Shown here: positions 43,419-52,648 of the stretch, piece by piece
Layout: every line of letters begins with the position of its first letter
How positions within the stretch are numbered: position 1 is the stretch's first letter
Assembly (NCBI RefSeq): GCF_009754915.1
Contig: NZ_WPIK01000016.1
Location: 1-64,000 of the forward strand
Length of the DNA stretch: 64,000 bases
Direction of reading: 5' to 3'
Source: Mucilaginibacter arboris
Lineage (GTDB): Bacteria; Bacteroidota; Bacteroidia; Sphingobacteriales; Sphingobacteriaceae
Notes under the pieces: generated by a model
Seen by the model: only the letters and a program-made list of their open reading frames with translations
Databases searched by the model: none
Told to the model about the DNA's origin: nothing
Made by a program: the position numbers and the translations under genes

Positions 43419-44222
43419 ATGAATAGCACAATTGTATTTATCCACGGTATGTTTCAGAATCCAAAAAGCTGGGCAAAATGGATCACTTATTTCGAAGCAA
43501 AGGAGTACAACTGCCTGGCACCGGCCTGGCCGTTGCACGAAGGAGAGCCAGCTGACCTGCGCGCCAACCCGCCGGCAGGACTGGGGGACCTGGAACTGAA
43601 CGACATTATCGTAAAGATTGAAGAAATGATTTTGAAGCTGGACGACAAGCCAATCGTGGTAGGACATTCCGTTGGCGGACTAATCGTACAACTACTGGTG
43701 AACCGGAAAATGGTCAAAGCCGGTGTTGCGATCGATTCTGTTGCACCCAATGCGATGCTAGATTTTGACTGGGGCTTTTTTAAAAATAGTGCAGCTATTG
43801 CCAATCCTTTTAAAGGCAATGAGCCGTTTGAAATGGACGGGCAAACCTTTCAGGAAACCTTCTGCAATACCATGGACCCAGAAGAAACCAAATTGGCTTA
43901 CCAGGAGTTTGCTACACATGACAGCAGGAATGTATTGCGCGATTGCATGGGAGAAGCGGGACAACTTGATGTAGAACTGGCGCATGCTCCATTGCTTCTG
44001 ATCGCCGGAGAAAAGGACCAGATCATTCCGGCCTCACTGACAGAGAAAAATGCCAAGGCTTATACGGACGAGGGCAGCATAACCAGCTTCAAAGAATTTC
44101 CAAACCGAGGACACTATATCTGCGGAGAGCCTGGATGGGAGGAAGTCGCCGCGTACGCTTATAACTGGCTGGAAGATAACAAGACGGCTTTTCAAGAAGA
44201 ACAAAAAGGGTTTTTTAAATAG
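43419..44222 (+). CDS. Alpha/beta hydrolase
   Basis: 267 residues with FIHGMFQNPKSWAKW (oxyanion region), nucleophile elbow VVGHSVGGLIVQLL (Ser84), Asp200 in LIAGEKDQIIP and His232 in PNRGHYICGE. The catalytic triad is complete; no signal peptide. It is not close to the RsbQ-like protein at 7993. Substrate unknown; the family includes esterases, haloperoxidase-like and lipase-like enzymes. It is followed by a strong terminator. Confidence 0.82.
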   Translation: MNSTIVFIHGMFQNPKSWAKWITYFEAKEYNCLAPAWPLHEGEPADLRANPPAGLGDLELNDIIVKIEEMILKLDDKPIVVGHSVGGLIVQLLVNRKMVKAGVAIDSVAPNAMLDFDWGFFKNSAAIANPFKGNEPFEMDGQTFQETFCNTMDPEETKLAYQEFATHDSRNVLRDCMGEAGQLDVELAHAPLLLIAGEKDQIIPASLTEKNAKAYTDEGSITSFKEFPNRGHYICGEPGWEEVAAYAYNWLEDNKTAFQEEQKGFFK

Positions 44223-44247
44223 TATTTTAAGAGAAATCTGAAACAGT

Positions 44248-44278
44248 AAAAAGGGAAAGCAATATGCTTTCCCTTTTT
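44248..44278 (+). terminator. Rho-independent terminator
   Basis: A 13-bp stem AAAAAGGGAAAGC with its complement around AATAT, ending in a T run, 26 bp after the alpha/beta hydrolase stop. Confidence 0.88.
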
Positions 44279-44339
44279 TATTTCTTAAATTTTATGTGGT
44301 AAAAAGGTGTAATCTTAGCTTTAACTAGAATATCAGCTT

Positions 44340-44367
44340 ACTTAACATAAAGGTAATTATAAGTCTA
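44340..44367 (+). repeat. dif-like XerC/XerD site 4
   Basis: Arms ACTTAACATAA and TTATAAGTCTA around spacer AGGTAA. It follows the terminator of the preceding cargo block, and the left arm is identical to sites 1 and 3. Confidence 0.65.
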
Positions 44368-44501
44368 TTTGTCGTTTTGCTGTTTGATACTATTCTAAAT
44401 ATCCATTATACTTACCAGGTTACTTCAATTAAGAACTAAAATATAAAGGTTCGCATTCATGCTTTAGTCCTCAATTAATTTTTCGTTTCTACCTTCGTTG
44501 T

Positions 44502-44759
44502 ATGATTTCAACCTTTGTCAAGGAAATAAACGGCGTAACGTTTACCTTTAATACCATGAACTCAGAAAGGCTTCAGCTTTACCAGGTATATGTAATGTAT
44601 GAGGGGGTTAAAAAGCGTTTCCATATGCAGGTAAACGAGGAAAACAGATTCAAAATCATGGACAGAGCTGCCTGTCCTGAATTCTGCCTTCCTTTGGAAA
44701 ATGCCCTGCATGATGCCATTCTTGAAAATCATAACCGGAGCCTTAATACAGCTGGTTAG
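44502..44759 (+). CDS. Small protein of unknown function upstream of xseA
   Basis: 85 residues with alternating hydrophobic pattern (VTFTFNTMNSERLQLYQVYV) and a C-terminal helix. It lies 35 bp before the exonuclease VII genes and shares their direction. A weak -7-like element (TACCTTCG) lies just before its ATG. No domain is recognised. Confidence 0.5.
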   Translation: MISTFVKEINGVTFTFNTMNSERLQLYQVYVMYEGVKKRFHMQVNEENRFKIMDRAACPEFCLPLENALHDAILENHNRSLNTAG

Positions 44760-44794
44760 CAGCAAAAAGAAAAATAAACAACGTCGTCCTTAAT

Positions 44795-46258
44795 TTGGAA
44801 GCAAGCAACCGTTACCCTGTAGCCACGCCTGGCAGCATCCGCCTTTCCGAACTATCGGCAAGGGTAAGCCGTGCGATAGAAGAAGCTTTTAGCTATACTT
44901 CCTTCTGGGTGATTGCAGATGTCACTAACCATACTTATAAATCCCAGAAAGACTACCACTACTTTGAGCTGGTTGAAAAAGCGGAAGGAACAAGCGTGCT
45001 CCTGGCCAAGTTTTCGGGCAGCGCCTGGGGAACCGGATCACAAAAGATCGCCGAATTTGAAAAGGCAACCGGGCAGCGGTTTACCGGCGGGTTAAACGTG
45101 CTGGTTAAAGTAACGGTCAAATATCAGGCAGCTTACGGCCTACAGCTTACTTTGCAGGATATTGATATTAACTTTACACTCGGTGTGCTCGAACAGCAAA
45201 GGCAGGCAACCCTGCTTCGCCTGGTCAGGGACAACCCGGAGCACATCAGGATCGAGGACGGCAGGTTAAAAACCAGCAACCAGGGCCTTGTTTTAAACCG
45301 CGTTATTCAGCGAATTGCAGTTATATCTTCCAGCACTTCTGCCGGTTTTCAGGACTTTCAGCATACGCTGGAAAATAATGGGTGGGGGTACCGCTTTAGT
45401 GTAGATCCTTACTTTGCACTCATCCAGGGAGATCATAATGCCGGGCAATTAGTAGATAAAATTGTTGCTGTGTACCAGTCAGGCGTAGCTTATGATGCTT
45501 TGGTTATTATCAGAGGTGGAGGTGCGCAAACAGACTTTCTGATTTTTGACCATTATGCTATAGCAAGGGCTATTGCTCGTTTCCCCATTCCGGTGATTAC
45601 CGGTATTGGCCACCAAAAGAACGAAACTCTGACAGATTTGGCGGCCCACACGGCTACCAAAACGCCGACTAAAGCTGCTGAATTTATTATTGCCCATAAC
45701 CGGGGGTTTGAACAGGAGCTGCTGCAACTGCAAAAAAACATGGTGATTAAATCCCAGCAGCTGCTTTCAGCCGAAAACAGGAAGCTCAGCATGATCCGGA
45801 CAAGCCTGGTAAATAACACGCGAAGCATGATCACTGGCCACAAGGATGCACTGGTCAGAAATAACCAAATTACGATCAATACCACGAAAAGCATTTTATA
45901 CAGGCACAGGACTGGATTGAACAATCTATATAGCAAACTTTCCATTCAGCCCAAAGGAATGCTTTACAAGCATCAGGCAGAGCTATCCATAATTTGCCGG
46001 AACTTAAAGACTTTTAGCAATTTATACTCAAAAAGCCAGGAGAACAAGCTTTCGCACTACGCCTCACTGATTAAACTGATGTCTCCTGAAAACATCCTAT
46101 CAAAAGGCTTTGCCATCGTAAAGGCTAAAGGAAAAATCAGGGGTAATGCGGACGGGATTAACTTAGGAGAAGAAATAACTGTTATCCTTGCAAAGCAGCA
46201 ACTGGTTGCAACAGTAACCTCAAAAGAAAACCATGACGGAACTGAATTTAACATATGA
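44795..46258 (+). CDS. xseA: Exodeoxyribonuclease VII large subunit
   Basis: 487 residues from a TTG. OB-fold N-terminus (IRLSELSARVSRAIEEAFSY, FWVIADVTNHT), central nuclease core (RIAVISSSTSAGFQDFQHTL, ALVIIRGGGAQTDFLIFDH, PVITGIGHQKNETLTDLAAH, TKTPTKAAEFI) and a long helical C-terminal region ending with LSKGFAIVKAKGKI. It degrades single-stranded DNA with the small subunit in the next gene. The catalytic motifs are typical and intact; a plasmid-borne copy is unusual. Confidence 0.92.
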   Translation: MEASNRYPVATPGSIRLSELSARVSRAIEEAFSYTSFWVIADVTNHTYKSQKDYHYFELVEKAEGTSVLLAKFSGSAWGTGSQKIAEFEKATGQRFTGGLNVLVKVTVKYQAAYGLQLTLQDIDINFTLGVLEQQRQATLLRLVRDNPEHIRIEDGRLKTSNQGLVLNRVIQRIAVISSSTSAGFQDFQHTLENNGWGYRFSVDPYFALIQGDHNAGQLVDKIVAVYQSGVAYDALVIIRGGGAQTDFLIFDHYAIARAIARFPIPVITGIGHQKNETLTDLAAHTATKTPTKAAEFIIAHNRGFEQELLQLQKNMVIKSQQLLSAENRKLSMIRTSLVNNTRSMITGHKDALVRNNQITINTTKSILYRHRTGLNNLYSKLSIQPKGMLYKHQAELSIICRNLKTFSNLYSKSQENKLSHYASLIKLMSPENILSKGFAIVKAKGKIRGNADGINLGEEITVILAKQQLVATVTSKENHDGTEFNI

Positions 46259-46448
46259 AGCAGCTTTCGAGGAACTCTCGCAAATAGCAAAAGAAATAGA
46301 AACGGAATCAGTCAGCGTAGATGTGCTGGCGGAAAAAGTAAAACGAGCAGCAGAGCTGGTTTCTTTCTGCCAGTCAAAGCTGAAAGCCACTGAAACAGAG
46401 GTGGGTAAGATCATTTCCCAGATGGAACAGAAAACGGGGGAAGGTTAA
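46233..46448 (+). CDS. xseB: Exodeoxyribonuclease VII small subunit
   Basis: 71 residues with the standard small-subunit sequence YEAAFEELSQIAKEIETESV and LAEKVKRAAELVSFCQSKL. It forms the helical bundle wrapping the large subunit. It overlaps the end of xseA by 26 bp. Confidence 0.92.
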   Translation: MTELNLTYEAAFEELSQIAKEIETESVSVDVLAEKVKRAAELVSFCQSKLKATETEVGKIISQMEQKTGEG

Positions 46449-46615
46449 AAGAATTAGCTATGGAAAAATTTAAGAAGCAGCCGTGTTTAGAGGTAAAAGC
46501 TGTTGTTTTTGAATTTGATTTGTGAGGGAAACCGGTTCAAGAAAACTTGTTTGCTGATTGAGCTGTATAAAGGTAAAAATTCAACTAATCATAAACGGCA
46601 GAATATGATCCTTCA

Positions 46616-46840
46616 ATGATGACTACTGATTCTTTAGGCTTTATTTTAGAATACCAGGACAGGAACATTTACTGCGAAGTGTTTGATGATGATGGGCACT
46701 ATATGGTGCTGTTTGATAGTAAGTACGAATGCGAGGTGGAAATGGACGAATCCACTTTTTGGATACAGGCAGACGGCAATCATCTTCCTGAAGCTATAAT
46801 TTTGGAGATCGGGTTTCATATTGAAAAAAAATACAACTAA
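46616..46840 (+). CDS. Small protein of unknown function in repair operon
   Basis: 74 residues, acidic and beta-rich (LEYQDRNIYCEVFDDDGHYM, then MDESTFWIQADGNHLP). It begins an apparent three-gene run with the next small gene (23 bp gap) and the SRAP gene (3 bp gap). No domain was recognised. Confidence 0.55.
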   Translation: MMTTDSLGFILEYQDRNIYCEVFDDDGHYMVLFDSKYECEVEMDESTFWIQADGNHLPEAIILEIGFHIEKKYN

Positions 46841-46863
46841 TTTCACAAGGATAATTTGGTTGT

Positions 46864-47097
46864 ATGCAAAAAGGTGAAGCTTTTAAAATTGAGGTTAATG
46901 AACTTGCGCTGGAAGTTACCAGCCATATCGTTAATTCGAGTGAAATTTTTAGAATTGTATTCTCCGATACACGGCCACCTCTTGTGGTTATAGAATCATT
47001 AACGAACGGCCGCCCGTTTTGGACCTCTGTTCCCCAAGGAAGACAAAAAGAAGCCGAATTTTTTGGAAAGCTTATTGAGGAGAAATTAAAAAAGTAA
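46864..47097 (+). CDS. Small protein of unknown function before the SRAP gene
   Basis: 77 residues, beta-rich (AFKIEVNELALEVTSHIVNS, IESLTNGRPFWTSVPQGRQ). Tight spacing to the SRAP gene suggests a shared transcript and function. Confidence 0.55.
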   Translation: MQKGEAFKIEVNELALEVTSHIVNSSEIFRIVFSDTRPPLVVIESLTNGRPFWTSVPQGRQKEAEFFGKLIEEKLKK

Positions 47098-47100
47098 ATT

Positions 47101-47910
47101 ATGTGCTACTACAACGGACAAAAGGTATCGAAGACAGAGTTTTTAAAGCTGCTGCAACTGGAAAAAGCGCTCAAGGATTTTGACTTTTTAAACAAGGAGC
47201 TAAGTACGGGATTTGACTACAGCCTGAATGCCGTAGTGAGACCAAAAGAGGGCGAAATAGATTTCGATATTGTGCAGATGGAATGGGGCTTTGTTCCTGC
47301 TTATATCCGGAACCGGGAGCAGCTTGGTAAAATGCGGCTCGGTTATAAAGACAGCGCAGGGAAATTTCATCCGCCCCTCACCACGCTTAACTCAACAGCA
47401 GAAGAAATGCTCAAGCCAGGTAAAATATACCGGGAAGCAGCCTTGAAAAGGCGTTGCCTGGTGCTTTCTTCCGGCTTTTTTGAGTGGCGCCATGTGAACC
47501 CTTTAAGCAAGAAAACGGGCCTGCCTTTAAAAGCGACCATTAACTACCCTTACCACATCACGATTAAGGAACACGAATACTTTTACATGGCGGGCATCTG
47601 GCAACCCTTCATAGATACCCAAACAGGGGAAACAGTAGATACTTTCGCTATCGTAACAACCAAGGCGAACCCATTGATGGAACAGATCCACAATAGCAAA
47701 AAGCGGATGCCAACCATCCTGCCGGACGAGCTTGCCTACGAGTGGATTTTTGGCGAGCTAAGCGAAGAGCGTATTCAGCAGATCGGGTCTTACCAGTACG
47801 ATTACCGGGAAATGGATGCCTGTACGATTTCTAAAGAATTCAGGGCCTCCCTTGATCCGACCGCGCCTTTTGCCTATGAAGACCTGCCCGCCTTCGAGCT
47901 AAGTTTGTAA
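47101..47910 (+). CDS. SRAP-domain protein (HMCES/YedK family)
   Basis: 269 residues starting MCYYN; Cys2 becomes the catalytic N-terminal cysteine after Met removal and crosslinks to abasic sites in single-stranded DNA. Family residues follow: CLVLSSGFFEWRHVN with the catalytic glutamate, and MEQIHNSKKRMPTILPDE with the histidine. It protects abasic sites in ssDNA, relevant during conjugative transfer or SOS stress. It faces the dnaE2 gene and the whole cluster is repair-related. Confidence 0.92.
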   Translation: MCYYNGQKVSKTEFLKLLQLEKALKDFDFLNKELSTGFDYSLNAVVRPKEGEIDFDIVQMEWGFVPAYIRNREQLGKMRLGYKDSAGKFHPPLTTLNSTAEEMLKPGKIYREAALKRRCLVLSSGFFEWRHVNPLSKKTGLPLKATINYPYHITIKEHEYFYMAGIWQPFIDTQTGETVDTFAIVTTKANPLMEQIHNSKKRMPTILPDELAYEWIFGELSEERIQQIGSYQYDYREMDACTISKEFRASLDPTAPFAYEDLPAFELSL

Positions 47911-47924
47911 TTGGTCGTAAGGGG

Positions 47925-50900
47925 CTACTTAAAGTTCCGGGCGGTAGGATAGCTTTCTTTGCTCAACTCTTTGGGCAGGCTTTCCTTGTTTACCTCTATA
48001 TCTGCTGTAAATAGTGATGGCTCCTCTTTCAGCGGAAGCTTAATTCCTTTGAAAAGCTTCGCCAGGTTAAAACAGCGGGTAACAATGACATGGGTAACGC
48101 CGCTTTCGCGCTGCAGCTTGCCTTCTACCAGAAGCACAGGCGAACCATTAATTTCTTTGCGGTATTTCTCGAACAGGTTTGCAAAAACAACCAGGTTCGA
48201 GACCCCTGTTTCGTCCTCTAAAGTAATAAAACACACACCCTTGGCTGTCCCCGGACGCTGCCGGACGGTTACTAACCCCGCCGTTTTGATGAGCGTGCCT
48301 TCTTTGATTTCGGTGATCTCTTTGCTGGACAGCGCATGAAGCAGTCTTAACTTTTCCCGCATAAAGCTGAGCGGATGGGCTTTGAGCGATAGCGCGGTAC
48401 TGGCATAATCCTGCGCCACATGTTCGCCCAAAGTCATCAGCGGTAAGGACACCTGGGTTTCCAGCACACTTTCTGAGGGTTGTCCGGTAAAGGCCCCGGT
48501 CGGCCTGTCCTGCAATGCCGATACTTCCCATAAAGCCTGTCTGCGGTCAAGGCCCAGGGACCTGAAAGCATCTGCATCAGCTAATTTTTCCAGCGCCGCG
48601 AGCGAAACACCAGCCTCGCAAAGTGCCGAAATACTCGGGTAACCTTTTAACCTGCCAGCAACCAGTGTTTCCATGTCTTCCTCCCTGATACCCGAGATCT
48701 GGCGAAAGCCCAAGCGGATGGCCCTGGTTTTTCCTGGTTTCTCTTCCAGCAGGTTGTCCCAGTGGGAATGGTTGATGTCTATGGCCCTGACTTCAACTTC
48801 GTGATTCCGGGCATCAATAATGAGCTGTGCAGGCTGATAAAAACCCATGGGCATACTGTTTAAAAGGGCAGTTGTGAAAACATCCGGGTGATAGCATTTC
48901 AGCCAGCACGAAACGTAAACCAATAATGCGAAACTGGCCGCATGAGATTCCGGAAAACCATAACTACCGAAGCCTTCGAGCTGCTTGAATATCCTTCTTG
49001 CAAAGTCCTCCTCGTAGCCTTTTGCAACCATGCCATCCACTAACTTTTGCTCAAAGCGGTTGACCATGCCCTTGAACTTAAAGGTGGCCATGCTCCTGCG
49101 CAGTTCGTCAGCTTCAGCGGGCGTAAACCCTGCGGCAACAATGGCGATTTTCATCACCTGCTCCTGAAAAAGAGGAATGCCTAATGTTCTACCCAGGATT
49201 TCTTCCAGCTCTTTAGAAGGATACACTACTGGCTCTTCTCCATTACGCCTGCGCAAATAAGGATGCACCATGTTTCCTACAATCGGCCCCGGTCGGACAA
49301 TCGCCACTTCAATCGTGAGGTCATAAAAGCATTTGGGTTTCATTCGTGGCAGCATGGACTGCTGCGCCCTGCTTTCGATTTGGAAAACGCCGATGGTATC
49401 AGCAGCAGTGACCATTACGTAAACTTTTGGGTCATCCTGCGGGATATTCGCAAGGGTAAGGTCAAGCCCGTAATGCTGTTTGCATAAATCAAAAGCTTTC
49501 CGGATACAGGTCAACATTCCAAGCGCCAGCACATCCACTTTCAAAAAGCCAAGTGCATCTATATCGTCCTTGTTCCACTCGATATTCGTCCGGTTTTCCA
49601 TCCTGGCATTCATGACCGGGCATAAATCAGAGAGCTTACCTTCCGTGACAACAAAACCTCCGGTATGTTGCCCTAACTGTCTTGGGAAACCCAGCATTTG
49701 CGCTGTTAGTTCCAGCGTTTTCCGTAACAAGGGATCGTCCGGGTTCAGCCCTTGCTCCAGAAGCCGCTCTGGTGAAAACCACTCGTCCGTAAAATGTCCC
49801 AGGGAAGCAGAAAGACGGCTAATGGTATCCAGTGATAGCCCCATTACTTTACCCACGTCCCTGATTGCGCCTTTCTGGTGCTGGGTGGTAACGGTCGCAA
49901 CGATGGCAGCGCGGTCCCGGCCGTATTTTTCGTAAACATATTGCATGATTTCTTCCCTGCGCGAATGTTCGAAATCTATGTCAATGTCCGGCGGTTCGTT
50001 ACGGGCAGAGGAAATAAAACGCTCAAAAAGCAAATCAAATTTGGTAGGATCAACCGAAGTGATGCCCAGGCAATAACAAACGGCAGAATTCGCCGCTGAT
50101 CCACGTCCCTGGCAAAGGATTCCCCTGATTCTTGCTTCCCTGACAATATCATGCACAAACAAAAAGTAATTGGCATAGTCCATTTCTGCAATGAATTTTA
50201 GCTCATGCTTTAGGGTCGCGACTATTTTCTCGGGCGTATTTCCGCCAAAAGCAGTTTTTGCGCCTTCCCAGGTAAGATGGATAAGTTCTTCCATTGGAGT
50301 TCGGCCATTACCGTATATTTCCTCAGGATAAACGTATTTCAGCTCATCCAGGGAAAATGTACAGGCATCAGCAATTTCCTGGGTATTATCCGTTGCTTCC
50401 GGGTATTGCTGGAACAAGCGGAGCATCTCCTCTATTGGTTTCAGGTGCCGCTCCGCGTTTTGGTGGAGCAGAAAGCCGGCTTCGTAGATGGTGCATTTTT
50501 CCCTTACGCAGGTCAGTACGTCCTGCAACTCCCTTCGGTCATGCTGATGGTAATGCACATCGTTCAAGGCAACCAGGGGGACATGAAACCGCCTACTCAA
50601 CTGCGCAGAACGGTGCAGTTTTTTATGGTCGTTTCCCTGGTAGCCGCGCGTAGTACCCAAATATAGGTCTGTCCCTAAATGATCATGGTACTCTTTGACG
50701 GCCAGTTTGAACGAATCGTCAAAATCAAACCGGGAACCAAGTTCATCGGGCGGCAGGACAATAAATTTGATACCTGCCGCATGTTCGTAAACGTCCGCTT
50801 TATACAGTTCACATTTCCCTTTTTCTGTCCGGAGGTTTCCTTTGGTCAGCAGGGCCGATAACCTGCTGTAAGCATCTTTATTTGTTGGATAAGCAAGCAG

Positions 50901-51122
50901 GCTAACCCCGTCCACGAGGTCAAGCCTGCAACCCGGGATAAGGGTAATCCCTTTTGCTTTTGCTGCAACATGTGCCCGGACAATTCCGGATAATGTATTT
51001 CGGTCTGTTATGGCAATTTTCTGATATCCAAGTGCTGCTGCCTGTTCTACCAGTTCCTCCGGATGTGAAGCGCCCCTGAGAAAGCTAAAGTTGGATGTTA
51101 CCTGTAATTCTGTATAACCCAT
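47925..51122 (-). CDS. dnaE2: Error-prone DNA polymerase DnaE2 (ImuC)
   Basis: 1065 residues. The N-terminal PHP domain starts ELQVTSNFSFLRGASHPEEL; the polymerase core carries PPDIDIDFEHSRREEIMQYV with metal-binding aspartates, then palm, thumb and a C-terminal OB fold (GLVTVRQRPGTAKGVCFITL). DnaE2 performs translesion synthesis together with ImuB. The length fits ImuC rather than replicative DnaE. It is the last gene of the leftward imuA-imuB-dnaE2 operon (19 bp after imuB). Confidence 0.94.
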   Translation of the reverse strand: MGYTELQVTSNFSFLRGASHPEELVEQAAALGYQKIAITDRNTLSGIVRAHVAAKAKGITLIPGCRLDLVDGVSLLAYPTNKDAYSRLSALLTKGNLRTEKGKCELYKADVYEHAAGIKFIVLPPDELGSRFDFDDSFKLAVKEYHDHLGTDLYLGTTRGYQGNDHKKLHRSAQLSRRFHVPLVALNDVHYHQHDRRELQDVLTCVREKCTIYEAGFLLHQNAERHLKPIEEMLRLFQQYPEATDNTQEIADACTFSLDELKYVYPEEIYGNGRTPMEELIHLTWEGAKTAFGGNTPEKIVATLKHELKFIAEMDYANYFLFVHDIVREARIRGILCQGRGSAANSAVCYCLGITSVDPTKFDLLFERFISSARNEPPDIDIDFEHSRREEIMQYVYEKYGRDRAAIVATVTTQHQKGAIRDVGKVMGLSLDTISRLSASLGHFTDEWFSPERLLEQGLNPDDPLLRKTLELTAQMLGFPRQLGQHTGGFVVTEGKLSDLCPVMNARMENRTNIEWNKDDIDALGFLKVDVLALGMLTCIRKAFDLCKQHYGLDLTLANIPQDDPKVYVMVTAADTIGVFQIESRAQQSMLPRMKPKCFYDLTIEVAIVRPGPIVGNMVHPYLRRRNGEEPVVYPSKELEEILGRTLGIPLFQEQVMKIAIVAAGFTPAEADELRRSMATFKFKGMVNRFEQKLVDGMVAKGYEEDFARRIFKQLEGFGSYGFPESHAASFALLVYVSCWLKCYHPDVFTTALLNSMPMGFYQPAQLIIDARNHEVEVRAIDINHSHWDNLLEEKPGKTRAIRLGFRQISGIREEDMETLVAGRLKGYPSISALCEAGVSLAALEKLADADAFRSLGLDRRQALWEVSALQDRPTGAFTGQPSESVLETQVSLPLMTLGEHVAQDYASTALSLKAHPLSFMREKLRLLHALSSKEITEIKEGTLIKTAGLVTVRQRPGTAKGVCFITLEDETGVSNLVVFANLFEKYRKEINGSPVLLVEGKLQRESGVTHVIVTRCFNLAKLFKGIKLPLKEEPSLFTADIEVNKESLPKELSKESYPTARNFK

Positions 51123-51141
51123 GGCTTACCCCCCTCTCCTA

Positions 51142-52647
51142 TTAAGCAAAAAAACCATGTAAAAACCAGTCATTCGTTTTATCTCCTGAATAATGTCCTA
51201 AGCGGAAAAGCCAGAAGCGTTGCCCGTCCTCGTCCTCCACGATGTAATAGTCCCGATGCTCGCCTTCGTCCATCCACCATTCCCGTTCGATCCGCTCTGG
51301 GCCGTCCGTTTTTTTGATGGCGTGAACCTTATCTTTATACCGGAACACGATAGGCGGGTAATCGGGAATCGGCGCGGCTACAAAAACAGGTTCCGGACGG
51401 GGCAATAGCTGCACAGGACGTGGCTTGGACGTTTGCCAGCTAATTGCTGTTTTCGCTTGCAAGGATGTTTCGTGCTTAACGCTTCGTTCCGGCCAAAAGT
51501 GCTTATCGGGTAGATACCGATGAATACTTTTTGCTCCTAGTTTACCTGCTAACCGGTCGAGTAGCTCGGTCAGTTCCTGATCGTCGAGGCCAGGGCTTCC
51601 TGCCCACAAGGCCTCCTGTACCGGTTCCGAATCTTCTACCTCCGGCGCTTCCAGGACAAACAGTTCGATTCCCAGGGCAGGCGTAATAGAAGCTATTTTC
51701 AGTTCAAACAGTTTAAAAAGGTGTTCGATTTGATTTGCTGCCTTGTTCGTTCCGATCTCTACCTGCTCTATATGGCCATCCATCCGATAACCGGTCAATT
51801 TTGCTGTCCGCAGACCTTTTCCTTCTTTGCATAGACGCTGGCAGAGTGCTTCCAGCAGCCTTCTAATCGCAATTTCGATCCCTTTCTTTGTCCGTATGGG
51901 TTCCAGGCAGGGCAGGCGTTCCTGAAAAGGTACGGCAATTTGCAAGGGTTTGATGACCTCCTCTTCCTGGCCCATGGCCTGGCTCAAGCGAAGCAGGAAG
52001 GCTTCTCCAAAACGCCTGCGCAGTGCTGAACGGGAAATCTTTATAAAATCTTTAATCTGGTAAAACCCCAGCTTTTTAAGACGCTGCAAAACGGGTTCTT
52101 CCAGACGCAGGGCAGCAGGCGGCAAAGGGAGCAAGGCCGAAATATGGGCACTGGTATCAATGATTGTTATTTGCTGCCGTCCAAAATGCGAAACGCCCCA
52201 GGCGGCACCTATCGTATCTGCTATGGCGGCGCGGGTTTCATAACCTTTACCTTTTAGCCTGCTTACCAAATCTTTCAGGTAATCGTGCTCTGTGCCCCAC
52301 AAATGGGTACACCCGGTTATATCCAAAATAAGGCCATCCGGAAGGTGGGTTGCAACGATGGGTGAATACCGGATGCACCACTCGCCAAGTCCTTTTAATA
52401 ATTTTGCCGCACGTTCCGGTTTGTCATCAAATACCTGTAGACCGGTACAAATAGCTTTAGCATCTGCCGCACCCATTCCTAACGCTATCCCCTCTGCTGC
52501 TGCTACTTTGCTTACCGCTGTTACGCTCATCCGCCCGCGATCCGGCAAGGCAAAGACAAAAGGCACGGCCTTTAGTTCAGGTTTACGGATCACCATCCAG
52601 TCAGTGGTTAAATGAGAAAACCATATTGCAGCAAATCGTCTGGCCAT
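51142..52647 (-). CDS. imuB: ImuB, Y-family polymerase-like mutasome hub
   Basis: 501 residues with a Y-family fold (FAAIWFSHLTTDWMVIRKPE, MSVTAVSKVAAAEGIALGMG, GLILDITGCTHLWG, LRRRFGEAFLLRLSQAMGQ). The first catalytic acidic motif of active Y-family enzymes is absent, as in known ImuB, which is a scaffold linking DnaE2 to the sliding clamp. The clamp-binding peptide cannot be pinpointed. It starts one base after the stop of imuA. Confidence 0.88.
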   Translation of the reverse strand: MARRFAAIWFSHLTTDWMVIRKPELKAVPFVFALPDRGRMSVTAVSKVAAAEGIALGMGAADAKAICTGLQVFDDKPERAAKLLKGLGEWCIRYSPIVATHLPDGLILDITGCTHLWGTEHDYLKDLVSRLKGKGYETRAAIADTIGAAWGVSHFGRQQITIIDTSAHISALLPLPPAALRLEEPVLQRLKKLGFYQIKDFIKISRSALRRRFGEAFLLRLSQAMGQEEEVIKPLQIAVPFQERLPCLEPIRTKKGIEIAIRRLLEALCQRLCKEGKGLRTAKLTGYRMDGHIEQVEIGTNKAANQIEHLFKLFELKIASITPALGIELFVLEAPEVEDSEPVQEALWAGSPGLDDQELTELLDRLAGKLGAKSIHRYLPDKHFWPERSVKHETSLQAKTAISWQTSKPRPVQLLPRPEPVFVAAPIPDYPPIVFRYKDKVHAIKKTDGPERIEREWWMDEGEHRDYYIVEDEDGQRFWLFRLGHYSGDKTNDWFLHGFFA

Positions 52648-52648
52648 C

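Noticed and set aside
46460-46525. 21-codon frame between xseB and the next gene
   Set aside because: Too short, no homologous feature recognised, and no supporting ribosome-binding context.
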